Assembly: GCF_043226085.1 (NCBI RefSeq)
Contig: NZ_CP171225.1
Span: forward strand, 2,604,001-2,668,000
Direction: 5' to 3'
Length of the DNA stretch: 64,000 bases
From: Amaricoccus sp003258405
GTDB taxonomy: Bacteria > Pseudomonadota > Alphaproteobacteria > Rhodobacterales > Rhodobacteraceae
Of this stretch, positions 18,018 to 25,705 are shown in pieces. Within the stretch, counting starts at the first letter, position 1. The number at the start of each line of letters is the position of its first letter. The notes beneath the pieces are model-generated. The model was not told the origin of the DNA and did no database searches. It saw nothing but the letters and a program-made list of their open reading frames with translations. The translations under genes and the position numbers were made by a program.

Positions 18018-18299
18018 CTATTCGGCGGCCATCAGGTTGGTCTGGCTTTCGAGATAGACGAGGCAGGTGCAGCGGAGGAGAGAGGTGAAATTGTCGGGCT
18101 CGCCATGGATCAGCAGCACCTCGGAATGGAGCTTCGAGACGAAGGCGGGCGTGGTGAGTCCCTCTTCCGCGGCGATGCCATCGAGAATGCGCCAGAACGA
18201 TTTTTCCAGCCGCACGCTGGTGCTCTGGCCGTTCAGCCGCATCCGGCGCGTTACCAGTGCATAGCGGTCAGGGTCCTGACCGGCAAAGATCCTGCACAT
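18018..18299 (-). CDS. ribbon-helix-helix domain protein
   Basis: A 93-residue protein with a ribbon-helix-helix domain of the RHH_4 type: RRMRLNGQSTSVRLEKSFWRIL gives the DNA-binding beta strand, and the two helices cover residues ~35-65. The TSVRLEKSFW pattern with a downstream LTTPAFVSKLH helix is typical. It starts at 18299 with GGAGG upstream. It lies divergent from the aldehyde dehydrogenase, so regulation of that gene or of the GMC run is possible but not shown. Confidence 0.8.
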   Translation of the reverse strand: MCRIFAGQDPDRYALVTRRMRLNGQSTSVRLEKSFWRILDGIAAEEGLTTPAFVSKLHSEVLLIHGEPDNFTSLLRCTCLVYLESQTNLMAAE

Positions 18300-18770
18300 G
18301 ATGTTTCCTCCCTGACCGCATCGTTTTCGGCCTGGACACAGTAAAGCGCCATCGCGCGTGCGCGGCAAGCCATTTGGGACAGTCTCCCTAACCGCTGCCG
18401 GGCCGGCCCGCGCGGGGCTCTACCTTGGGTGTACGACCATGGTGCAAATGAGGAATTCGTTTGGCTGTGCCATAAACCCCGTCGTGGGCAGCGCCCATCG
18501 GAAGGTCCCAGGAGGAGATCGGACATGAGGGTTCTCGACGAACTGGCCGACGCACGGTGCCAAGGCGGCGCGGCAGAGGCCACGGAGGCAGAGCCCAGGC
18601 CCGATCCCGGCCCACCAGCAGACTGAACCACGATCCCGAGGCGCAATCCCGGCTGATTGAACGGGGCGCGTCACACCAAGAACCGCCGTCCGATCCGGTC
18701 TCCGGAAGCGGGCCCGTCTCATCATGCTCCAGCGGCCGATTTTGGCCGTCAACACATAGGGGGAGGATTT
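18300..18770. promoter_or_regulatory. divergent control region between RHH gene and aldehyde dehydrogenase
   Basis: A 470-bp region with no long gene. It should hold promoters for both flanking genes. Two overlapping micro-ORFs on the plus strand lie inside (18439-18528 and 18525-18626). A small hairpin, cggcc-gattt-tggccg near 18733-18749, sits just before the ribosome-binding site of the aldehyde dehydrogenase gene. Confidence 0.45.
18525..18626 (+). CDS. candidate micro-ORF with strong ribosome-binding site
   Basis: Encodes a possible 33-residue acidic, Pro/Glu-rich peptide beginning MRVLDELADARCQGG. The perfect AGGAGGAG at 18510-18517 is seven bases upstream of the ATG, one of the best Shine-Dalgarno matches in the window. 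A second micro-ORF (18439-18528, 29 codons, start MVQMRNSFG) ends on the ATG in an ATGA overlap. It could be a leader peptide for the aldehyde dehydrogenase. I recognise no family; coding status is uncertain. Confidence 0.35.
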   Translation: MRVLDELADARCQGGAAEATEAEPRPDPGPPAD

Positions 18771-20303
18771 ATGTCCACCGAAGAACTCATCAAGTCGGAT
18801 GCCGATTCCGCCACCGCTTGCCCGTTCCGCAAGCGCTACGACAACTTCATCGGCGGCACGTTCAAGGCGCCGAACGCCGGCCGTTACTTCGAGAACACCT
18901 CGCCCGTGACCGGCATGTCGATCGGCGAGATCGCCCGTTCGGACGAGAGCGACATCAATGACGCGCTCGACGCCGCCCATGCCGCCCGCGAAAAGTGGGG
19001 CAAGACCTCGCCTGCCGAGCGTGCCCGCTGCCTGCTGAAGATCGCCGACCGCATGGAAGCCAACCTCGAGCTTCTGGCGCTGGCCGAAACCTGGGACAAC
19101 GGCAAGCCGATCCGCGAGACCATGGCCGCCGACGTGCCGCTCGCCATCGACCATTTCCGCTATTTCGCCAGCTGCATCCGGGCCCAGGAAGGCTCGATGG
19201 GCGAAATCGACGATGACATGATCGCCTATCACTTCCACGAGCCCCTCGGTGTCGTGGGCCAGATCATCCCGTGGAACTTCCCGCTTCTGATGGCGGCCTG
19301 GAAGCTTGCGCCCGCGATTGCGGCCGGCAACTGCGTGGTGATGAAGCCTGCCGAGCAGACGCCTGCCGGCATCATGCTCTGGGCCGACCTCATCGGCGAC
19401 CTGCTGCCCCCGGGCGTGCTCAACATCGTGAACGGCTTCGGTCTCGAAGCGGGCAAGCCGCTCGCCTCCAGCCCGCGGATCGCGAAGATCGCCTTCACCG
19501 GCGAGACCACGACCGGCCGGCTCATCATGCAGTATGCCTCGCAGAACCTGATCCCGGTGACGCTGGAGCTCGGCGGCAAGTCCCCGAACATCTTCTTCGA
19601 GGACGTCGCGGCCGAGGATGACGATTTCTTCGACAAGGCGATCGAAGGCTTCGTGATGTTCGCGCTCAACCAGGGCGAGGTCTGCACCTGCCCCTCGCGC
19701 GCGCTCATCCATGAAAGCATCTACGACCGCTTCATCGAGCGCGCCATTGCCCGGACCGAGGCGATCGTCCAGGGCGACCCGCGCAACGCCGCGACGATGA
19801 TCGGTGCTCAGGCCTCTTCCGAACAGCTCGAGAAGATCCTCTCCTACATCGACATCGGCAAGCAGGAAGGCGCCGAGCTTCTGACCGGTGGCGGCAAGAA
19901 CACCTTCGAAGGCGATCTTGCGGGCGGCTACTACGTGAAGCCGACGGTCTTCCGCGGCCACAACAAGATGCGGATCTTCCAGGAAGAGATCTTCGGCCCG
20001 GTCCTCTCGGTCACGACCTTCAAGGATGCCGACGAAGCGCTCTCCATCGCCAATGACACGCTCTACGGCCTCGGCGCCGGTGTCTGGAGCCGCAACGTCA
20101 ACACCTGCTACCGCTTCGGCCGCGCGATCCAGGCCGGCCGCGTCTGGACCAACTGCTACCACGCCTACCCGGCCCACGCGGCCTTCGGTGGCTACAAGCA
20201 GTCGGGCATCGGCCGCGAAACCCACCGCATGATGCTGGACCACTACCAGCAGACCAAGAACATGCTGGTGAGCTACTCGACCTCGAAGCTCGGCTTCTTC
20301 TGA
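18771..20303 (+). CDS. NAD(P)-dependent aldehyde dehydrogenase (AldB/ExaC/AcoD group)
   Basis: A 510-residue aldehyde dehydrogenase oxidising a small aliphatic aldehyde such as acetaldehyde to the acid. It has the cofactor-binding IIPWNFPLLMAAWKLAPA, catalytic Glu in LELGGKSPN, catalytic Cys in NQGEVCTCPSR, and the C-terminal GYKQSGIGRETH and KLGFF ending common to the AcoD/ExaC group. GGGGGAGG precedes the ATG at 18771. Codon choice looks more optimised than in its neighbours, suggesting high expression. A strong terminator follows. The usual partner of this group, DUF779, lies 2.1 kb downstream. Confidence 0.93.
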   Translation: MSTEELIKSDADSATACPFRKRYDNFIGGTFKAPNAGRYFENTSPVTGMSIGEIARSDESDINDALDAAHAAREKWGKTSPAERARCLLKIADRMEANLELLALAETWDNGKPIRETMAADVPLAIDHFRYFASCIRAQEGSMGEIDDDMIAYHFHEPLGVVGQIIPWNFPLLMAAWKLAPAIAAGNCVVMKPAEQTPAGIMLWADLIGDLLPPGVLNIVNGFGLEAGKPLASSPRIAKIAFTGETTTGRLIMQYASQNLIPVTLELGGKSPNIFFEDVAAEDDDFFDKAIEGFVMFALNQGEVCTCPSRALIHESIYDRFIERAIARTEAIVQGDPRNAATMIGAQASSEQLEKILSYIDIGKQEGAELLTGGGKNTFEGDLAGGYYVKPTVFRGHNKMRIFQEEIFGPVLSVTTFKDADEALSIANDTLYGLGAGVWSRNVNTCYRFGRAIQAGRVWTNCYHAYPAHAAFGGYKQSGIGRETHRMMLDHYQQTKNMLVSYSTSKLGFF

Positions 20304-20327
20304 TCTCTCGCGCCCCGCGCGACATCC

Positions 20328-20359
20328 GGCCCGCCGCAGTATCTGCGGCGGGCCTTTTT
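20328..20359 (+). terminator. intrinsic terminator of the aldehyde dehydrogenase gene
   Basis: A perfect 12-bp GC-rich stem (20328-20339 with 20343-20354) closes a TAT loop and is followed at once by TTTTT. It begins 25 bp after the aldehyde dehydrogenase stop. Confidence 0.9.
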
Positions 20360-20696
20360 CGTGCGGCAGGGTGTGCCTGAAGATCGCCGGGTCTGCAGCC
20401 GGCGCGATCCGTCTGTCCATCCGGCACGCCGGAGGGTGTGCTCGAGGAACATGCTTTCTTCGGGACGCTTTTCGGACTCCTCGACCATCCGGGCGAGGGG
20501 GCGTTCAGTGATGTCGTGCGGGCGGATTCCATGCTCTGGGCGCGCTTCGGCGATCTACCGGGCGGATTGACGGCGGGGCCGACGCTCGCGCCCTGCCTCG
20601 GCAGAGCGCTGTATCGTGCAGCCGGGGCATCGACGATGGGCGCGGTACCTGCGAAAGAGGGGGCCGCGCTCCCTTGCCCGGCCACAGGTCATCATC
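20360..20696. other. gene-free spacer before the DUF2127 gene
   Basis: No supported gene. A GTG-started plus-strand frame from 20438 runs out of frame into the DUF2127 gene and has moderately protein-like codon composition for ~75 codons, but no recognisable domain and no stop of its own before the next gene. Confidence 0.4.
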
Positions 20697-21179
20697 ATGG
20701 AATTTTCAGAAAACCGCATCCATCAGGTCTTTCGCGTGAGCGTGATCCTCAAGGGGCTGCATGCGCTGATCGAGATCGCCGGCGGGCTGCTCTTCTATTT
20801 CGTGAGCACGCAGCAGATCCTCGCTCTGGTGAACCGCCTCACCCGGGAGGAGCTGGTGGAGGATCCGCGCGATTTCGTCGCCACGCATCTTCTGGCAGCG
20901 GCGCAGGGGCTTACGGGGGCGACCGAGTCCTTCTACGCCTGGTATCTCGTCAGCCACGGGCTGATAAAGGTCGTGCTCGTGGTCGGGCTGCTGCGGGAAA
21001 AGCTCGTCGCCTATCCGGCCTCGCTCGTCGCAATGGCGGGGTTCATCGCCTATCAGCTCTACCGCTACAGCTATACCCATTCCCTCGGGCTGATCCTGCT
21101 TACCATCTTCGATCTCGTCGTCATGGTGCTGATCTGGCACGAGTGGCGGCTCCTGCGGCGCCACCGACCGGTCGATTGA
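20697..21179 (+). CDS. DUF2127 family membrane protein
   Basis: A 160-residue inner-membrane protein of DUF2127. It starts with IHQVFRVSVILKGLHALIEIAGG, typical of the family, and has four hydrophobic segments at about residues 17-38, 73-98, 105-122 and 127-148. The ATG at 20697 is chosen because it begins just before the conserved helix; no strong ribosome-binding site is visible. Function unknown. It converges with the ATPase gene. Confidence 0.8.
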   Translation: MEFSENRIHQVFRVSVILKGLHALIEIAGGLLFYFVSTQQILALVNRLTREELVEDPRDFVATHLLAAAQGLTGATESFYAWYLVSHGLIKVVLVVGLLREKLVAYPASLVAMAGFIAYQLYRYSYTHSLGLILLTIFDLVVMVLIWHEWRLLRRHRPVD

Positions 21180-21186
21180 GCGGGCC

Positions 21187-21729
21187 TCACGCAAGGGCCT
21201 TGCAGATGAATTCGGCACGGACCTCGACGGGCGCACACGGCAGCTCGACGATCCGGTAGCCGCAGTCGGCATAGACCGCGATCATCGCCTCGCAGGTCCG
21301 GCGCGCAGTTTCGGGATCCTGCCGCCGCTCGGCGTCGTTTCGATAGATCTCCGGCCAGTGCGGCGCGAAAAAGACGCGGGCATTGTAGCGGAAGCTCTCC
21401 GCAGCACGCAGGAGATGGGGCGGGACCGGAAGGCCTTCGAGCCGGAGGTAGCCGATCACGTCGGGAATGCCGCGGTCGAAAATCACGGGGCCGGAAGAGG
21501 CTGCCGCAGCGCGGTAGGAGTGCAGCTCGCGGGAGAGCATGAGTTCGGCGAAGAGCGCGCGGTCCCGCCAGGGCAAGGCGGGGCCGTCGATCGCGCTCTG
21601 GTCGCGGATGATCGCGCGGCCGGCTTCGTCGGATTGCGCAATGCCCCAGTCGGCCAGGCGCGCGAGGAGCGTGCTCTTTCCCGACCCCGGACCGCCGGTG
21701 ATGACGTGGAAGCGCGTGTTCTCAGGCAT
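21187..21729 (-). CDS. AAA_28-type P-loop ATPase/kinase-like protein
   Basis: A 180-residue P-loop NTPase with Walker A GGPGSGKSTLLARL near the N-terminus and a VIFDRGIPDVIGYLRL segment typical of the AAA_28 group, whose members resemble small-molecule kinases. Its ATG at 21729 lies inside the end of the cyclase gene, an eight-base overlap, so translation is probably coupled. The substrate is unknown; pairing with a kynurenine-formamidase-like cyclase gives no clear pathway. Confidence 0.8.
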   Translation of the reverse strand: MPENTRFHVITGGPGSGKSTLLARLADWGIAQSDEAGRAIIRDQSAIDGPALPWRDRALFAELMLSRELHSYRAAAASSGPVIFDRGIPDVIGYLRLEGLPVPPHLLRAAESFRYNARVFFAPHWPEIYRNDAERRQDPETARRTCEAMIAVYADCGYRIVELPCAPVEVRAEFICKALA

Positions 21730-22321
21730 CGAGACCCCGGACGAGGAGACGGACGGGCGAACCACTGACGCCGGTGAGACGGAGGGGCAGGGCAACGGCC
21801 TCGCCTCTTGGCGGCACGCGGGCGAGCTCGGACGGGTTGAGATCCTCGATGAGGAACCGCCCGGCCTGCGCCAGGGCACGGTTCAGTCGGAACGGGTCGG
21901 AGCTGTGGATCCGCAACGCCCCGGCCATGATCCAGACGCGGGCGGGCAGCGCGAGAAGGGACTGAAGCGTGACCTCGCTCGCGACCACCTCCGGATGTGC
22001 ATCGAGGAAGAGCAGTCTTTCGCCCTGGTACCTGTCTGGCGGATGACCGCGGGCGAGCGCGGCGGCGGACAGGTGGAAATACTGGCCGATGCAGTCGGCA
22101 GGCGAGAGGGACTCGAGGCAGGCCCCACCGGAAACGAAGTGGCTCGGCGCGTCGATATGGGTGCCTGTCTGGGTTCCGAGCGAGAGTTGCCATACCTCGA
22201 AGCCTTCGCGCGCGACTTCCGACCAGCGCGCAGTAGCGAACGGGGGGTCCGCGTAAGGCCCTTCCGAGTAGATGGGCAGGGCGGAATTCATCGGTCGGGT
22301 GAGGTCGATCCAGTCGGACAT
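21722..22321 (-). CDS. cyclase family (kynurenine formamidase-like) metal hydrolase
   Basis: A 199-residue protein of the cyclase/KynB family. The metal-binding motif appears as GTQTGTHIDAPSHFV (HxDxPxH), preceded by DLTRPMNSALPIYSEGP at the N-terminus. Members hydrolyse N-formylkynurenine or related amides. The start at 22321 has CAGGAGA upstream. It is upstream of and overlaps the P-loop gene and is divergent from DUF779. No other kynurenine-pathway gene is present nearby, so the substrate remains open. Confidence 0.85.
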   Translation of the reverse strand: MSDWIDLTRPMNSALPIYSEGPYADPPFATARWSEVAREGFEVWQLSLGTQTGTHIDAPSHFVSGGACLESLSPADCIGQYFHLSAAALARGHPPDRYQGERLLFLDAHPEVVASEVTLQSLLALPARVWIMAGALRIHSSDPFRLNRALAQAGRFLIEDLNPSELARVPPRGEAVALPLRLTGVSGSPVRLLVRGLDA

Positions 22322-22424
22322 GACGGTCTCCTGCGGCCGAATCCGGGTTCGGCACGAATGTCTAGGTTGCGTTTGACGCCCCGACAACCTTTGCTGCCGG
22401 GGCAAGATGGGGAGGATCGCCGCG

Positions 22425-22844
22425 ATGACCGAGACCACAATTTCCTGTGTGACCGAGGATGGGCCGCTTCCCGGGACGGAACGTTTCACGCGGGTGACGG
22501 CCACGGCGGCGGCGCGGCAGCTGCTCGCGGAAATCCGGGCCGATCACGGCGAGGTGCTGTTTCACCAATCGGGCGGATGCTGCGACGGATCGTCTCCGAT
22601 GTGCTACCCGGTGAGCGATTTTCAGGTCGGCGACACGGATGTCTGCCTTGGAGAGATCGACGGAACCAGGGTGTGGATCTCCGGGCCGCAGTTCGCGGTG
22701 TGGAAGCACACCCAGCTCATCCTTGACGTGGTGCCGGGGCGGGGCGGCATGTTCAGCCTCGACAACGGGCGCGAGAAGCGTTTCCTCACCCGCTCGCGGG
22801 TGCTGACGGAAGAAGAGCTCGCCGCGCTCGACGGCGCTGGCTGA
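22425..22844 (+). CDS. DUF779 family protein
   Basis: A 139-residue protein of DUF779, a family usually encoded beside acetaldehyde-type aldehyde dehydrogenases. The conserved cysteine-rich core HQSGGCCDGSSPMCY is present, followed by WISGPQFAVWKHTQLILDVVPGRGGMFSL. The start at 22425 has GGGAGGA nine bases upstream. Its function is not established; a role linked to aldehyde oxidation is inferred from family gene context, and here the likely partner gene lies 2.1 kb upstream on the same strand. Confidence 0.88.
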   Translation: MTETTISCVTEDGPLPGTERFTRVTATAAARQLLAEIRADHGEVLFHQSGGCCDGSSPMCYPVSDFQVGDTDVCLGEIDGTRVWISGPQFAVWKHTQLILDVVPGRGGMFSLDNGREKRFLTRSRVLTEEELAALDGAG

Positions 22845-22909
22845 TGCCGCTGCAGGGGCGCCTTGGCCCTGCGGGGCGGGGCCGCCTCGGCGGCTGAGCC
22901 ACGAGCAAA

Positions 22910-22925
22910 AGCTTCACGTGAAACG
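22910..22925. promoter_or_regulatory. parS-like palindrome
   Basis: The 16-mer AGCTTCACGTGAAACG matches 13 of 16 positions of the classical ParB-binding site TGTTTCACGTGAAACA, including the whole TTCACGTGAAAC core. It lies between DUF779 and the tRNA-Lys genes. Binding by ParB is inference. Confidence 0.4.
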
Positions 22926-22948
22926 TTTGCGGTGAAGAGCCTGCGCGC

Positions 22949-22968
22949 AAATACCTGCCAAGGTATTT
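22949..22968 (-). terminator. stem-loop downstream of the tRNA-Lys pair
   Basis: Perfect 8-bp inverted repeat AAATACCT/AGGTATTT with a four-base loop, about 17 bp beyond the 3' end of the distal tRNA. No T-tract follows, so it may act as a processing or partial termination signal. Confidence 0.35.
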
Positions 22969-22984
22969 CAGGTCTGGGAGGAGG

Positions 22985-23059
<75 letters not shown>

Positions 23060-23087
23060 GCGCTTCCGCGGAAGTCTGTCAATGCCT

Positions 23088-23163
23088 TGGTGAGCCCGAC
23101 AGGATTCGAACCTGTGACCCACTGATTAAAAGTCAGTTGCTCTACCAACTGAGCTACGGGCCC
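23088..23163 (-). tRNA. tRNA-Lys(TTT)
   Basis: Complete 76-nt cloverleaf with encoded CCA. Acceptor stem GGGCCCG pairs with CGGGCTC with one G-U pair. The anticodon loop CTTTTAA gives anticodon TTT, reading lysine AAA/AAG. Much of the sequence is shared with the neighbouring tRNA-Lys(CTT), suggesting tandem duplication and anticodon change. Confidence 0.96.
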
Positions 23164-23175
23164 AAAGCTCGGGGA

Positions 23176-23204
23176 CACCTAAGGGGGTAGCGCGACAGGG
23201 TCAA
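23176..23204 (-). promoter_or_regulatory. sigma-70-type promoter of the tRNA-Lys pair
   Basis: On the minus strand a -35 box TTGACC (23199-23204) and a -10-like TAGGTG (23176-23181) are separated by exactly 17 bp, and the first tRNA begins about 13 bp after the -10. Confidence 0.6.
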
Positions 23205-23266
23205 GCGCAAATTCATCGAATTTGGGCCCCATGGTCCAAGCGGAGGGATTCGCCTATATAGCGCCC

Positions 23267-24118
23267 ATGAAAGACGATTCTCGCATCACCTCCCGGCCCC
23301 GTGGACTTCGGTTCCTGAAGATGCATGGGCTCGGCAACGATTTTGTCGTGATCGACGCGCGCAAGGGCGACGATCCGGTTACGCCTGCGCTCGCCCGCGC
23401 GCTCGGGGATCGTCATCGCGGCATAGGCTTCGACCAGCTTGTGGTGATCCGTGTCGGCGCGGCGGGCGAGACGCGAATCGATTTCTGGAACTCGGACGGA
23501 AGCAGGGCGGCGGCCTGTGGCAACGCGACCCGCTGTGTCGCGCGCCTGCTGATGAACGAGACCGGGGCGACGGCGCTCGAGCTCGTGACCGGCCGCGGCG
23601 TGCTCCGGGCCGAGGACGCAGGCGAAGGGCTCGTCCGCGTCAACATGGGGCTACCGCAGCTCGACTGGCAGAGCGTTCCGCTCGCACGAGAGATGGAGCT
23701 CGACAACCTGCCGCTGCCGGGACGCCCCGGTGCGGCCGGAATGGGCAATCCCCATTGCGTCTTCGTGGTCCCGGATGCCGAAGCGGTCGATCTTGAACGG
23801 GAAGGGCCGCGTTTCGAGCATGATCCGCTTTTCCCCGAGCGCACCAATGTCGAGTTCGTCCAGGTGATCGACCGCGAGACGATCCGCATGCGGGTCTGGG
23901 AGCGGGGCGGAATGATCACTCAGGCCTGCGGTTCGGGTGCCTGCGCCAGTGCGGTGGTGACGGCGCGGCGGGGGCTCACGGAACACGCGGTGACCGTCAT
24001 TCTGGATGGCGGGCCGCTTCACATAGACTGGCGTGAGGACGGGGTCTGGATGACGGGGCCCACGGCCCTGGTCTTCGAGGGTGAACTTGACGCCGCGTTT
24101 CTGGAGGCGGTCGCATGA
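23267..24118 (+). CDS. dapF: diaminopimelate epimerase
   Basis: Converts LL- to meso-diaminopimelate for lysine and peptidoglycan synthesis. The 283-residue protein has both catalytic cysteines in AAACGNATRCVA and QACGSGACAS, and the N-terminal MHGLGNDFVVID. No ribosome-binding site lies at the usual distance before the ATG at 23267; instead TATATA ends six bases before it, so the mRNA may be leaderless. An in-frame ATG at 23231 is an alternative. Its stop overlaps the mtaB start (ATGA). Confidence 0.96.
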   Translation: MKDDSRITSRPRGLRFLKMHGLGNDFVVIDARKGDDPVTPALARALGDRHRGIGFDQLVVIRVGAAGETRIDFWNSDGSRAAACGNATRCVARLLMNETGATALELVTGRGVLRAEDAGEGLVRVNMGLPQLDWQSVPLAREMELDNLPLPGRPGAAGMGNPHCVFVVPDAEAVDLEREGPRFEHDPLFPERTNVEFVQVIDRETIRMRVWERGGMITQACGSGACASAVVTARRGLTEHAVTVILDGGPLHIDWREDGVWMTGPTALVFEGELDAAFLEAVA

Positions 24119-25368
24119 AACTGCCCGATTTCCGGACATTCGGCTGCCGGCTCAATTCCTACGAGACCGAGGTCATGCAGAACCTCGCGCGCGATGCCGG
24201 GCTCGACAACGCCGTCGTGGTCAACACCTGTGCGGTGACGGGGGAGGCTGTGCGGCAGGCGCGCCAGCAGATCCGCCGCATCCGCCGCGAAGACCCCCAG
24301 GCACGGTTGATCGTGACAGGCTGCGCGGCGCAGACCGAAGCCGCGCGCTTCGGTGCCATGCCCGAAGTGGATGTGGTGGTCGGAAATGGCGAGAAGCTCC
24401 GACCGGAAACCTGGGCGCGGATCGCACGGAACGAGGGCGGGGCGGTCGAGGTCGGCGATATCATGGCCGAACGGCGCGCCGTGGCGCCGCTGGTTGACGG
24501 GCTCGGCGAGCGGGCGCGGGCCTATGTTCAGGTGCAGACCGGCTGCGACCATCGCTGCACCTTCTGCATCATCCCCTATGGCCGCGGCAATTCGCGCTCT
24601 GTGCCGGCGGGGCGAGTCGTGGAGCAGGTGGCGCGTCTCGTTGGCAAGGGCTTCAACGAGGTGGTGCTGACCGGTGTCGACCTTACGAGTTGGGGCGCCG
24701 ATCTCGAGGGCGCTCCGAAGCTCGGGTCACTGGTGGCGGAAATTCTCGTGCGCGTGCCCGATCTGCCGCGGCTCCGGCTCTCGTCCATCGATTCGGTAGA
24801 GGCCGATCCGCAGCTTGTCGAAATCATCGGCAGCGCGGCGCGGCTCATGCCGCATCTGCATCTCTCGCTCCAGCATGGCGACAATCTGATCCTGAAGCGG
24901 ATGAAGCGGCGGCATCTGCGGGAAGACGCGATTGCCTTCTGCGAAACGATTCGCGCAGCGCGGCCGGAAGTCATCTTCGGCGCCGACATCATCGCGGGCT
25001 TTCCGACCGAAACGGAGGAGGCGTTCGAGAATTCCGTGCGTCTGGTTCAAGAATGCGGCCTGACCTGGCTGCATGTCTTCCCGTTCAGCCCGCGGCAGGG
25101 CACGCCTGCCGCACGGATGCCTCAGGTCGAGGGCTGCGCCATCCGGGAACGAGCGGCACGGCTCCGTGCTGTCGGTGAAGAGAGAATCGCGGCCCATCTC
25201 GAGGCGATGCAGGGTCGTGAGGTCCGGCTTCTTATGGAAAAGCCGGATCTGGGCCGCACCGAAGGCTTCACCCAGACCCGGCTCTCAGGACATCACGCGC
25301 CGGGCGCTATCGTGCCTGCGCGGATCTCGGGAACGGATGGCGCGCTTCTGCTGGCGGAGCCGCTCTGA
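24115..25368 (+). CDS. mtaB: tRNA (N6-threonylcarbamoyladenosine(37)-C2)-methylthiotransferase
   Basis: Radical-SAM enzyme adding a methylthio group to t6A37 in ANN-decoding tRNAs. The 417-residue protein has the N-terminal UPF0004 domain with cluster cysteines Cys11 (FGCRLNSYE), Cys39 (VNTCAVT) and Cys70 (TGCAAQ), and the radical-SAM motif CDHRCTFC (144-151), followed by the barrel and a TRAM-like end. The ATGA overlap with dapF implies coupled translation. It is close to tRNA-Lys genes, whose products are substrates of this modification, though this may be coincidence. Confidence 0.95.
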   Translation: MKLPDFRTFGCRLNSYETEVMQNLARDAGLDNAVVVNTCAVTGEAVRQARQQIRRIRREDPQARLIVTGCAAQTEAARFGAMPEVDVVVGNGEKLRPETWARIARNEGGAVEVGDIMAERRAVAPLVDGLGERARAYVQVQTGCDHRCTFCIIPYGRGNSRSVPAGRVVEQVARLVGKGFNEVVLTGVDLTSWGADLEGAPKLGSLVAEILVRVPDLPRLRLSSIDSVEADPQLVEIIGSAARLMPHLHLSLQHGDNLILKRMKRRHLREDAIAFCETIRAARPEVIFGADIIAGFPTETEEAFENSVRLVQECGLTWLHVFPFSPRQGTPAARMPQVEGCAIRERAARLRAVGEERIAAHLEAMQGREVRLLMEKPDLGRTEGFTQTRLSGHHAPGAIVPARISGTDGALLLAEPL

Positions 25369-25389
25369 GCGCGAAGCGCGACCGCCCGG

Positions 25390-25530
25390 TCACATGTCGC
25401 TCTGGACTTCGCCTGCCGTGTTCGACATCGAGTCCCCGGCTGTCGAGACGTCCTCGCCCATGCCCTTGACGGTATTGCAGGCGCTGAGTGCAAGCAGCGC
25501 AACGATGGCGAGTATCGCGGGTTTCTTCAT
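25390..25530 (-). CDS. entericidin A/B-type small lipoprotein, copy 1
   Basis: A 46-residue lipoprotein with a signal peptide MKKPAILAIVALLALSAC ending in a lipobox (LSAC, Cys18), followed by NTVKGMGEDVSTAGDSMSNT, the entericidin pattern. Start 25530 has AAAAGGA upstream. Members are small outer-envelope lipoproteins with a proposed bacteriolytic or stress role. A near-copy of the same length lies at 27640-27780, and the two flank the mntR-mntH pair. Confidence 0.88.
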   Translation of the reverse strand: MKKPAILAIVALLALSACNTVKGMGEDVSTAGDSMSNTAGEVQSDM

Positions 25531-25705
25531 GTGACATTCCTTTTCGATTCTGTTCTTACCGCCAGCCGAGCTGGACGCGCGGCAGGGCGGACCACGGCGT
25601 TTTGCGCTGGGTCGATCAGGATATGTACTGCGATGGCGACACGTCCAGCACCTGCAAGTTGCAATGCAATCGTGGCAGCAGATTTTTGCCCGGCGGCCGG
25701 CGGCT

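Noticed and set aside
18420..20420. 666-codon open frame on the minus strand opposite the aldehyde dehydrogenase
   Set aside because: It mirrors the high-GC codon pattern of the real gene, has no recognisable domain and low-complexity Arg/Asp/Ala composition.
20438..20696. GTG-started frame with some protein-like codons before the DUF2127 gene
   Set aside because: No own stop before the overlapping gene, no domain and no ribosome-binding site at good spacing.
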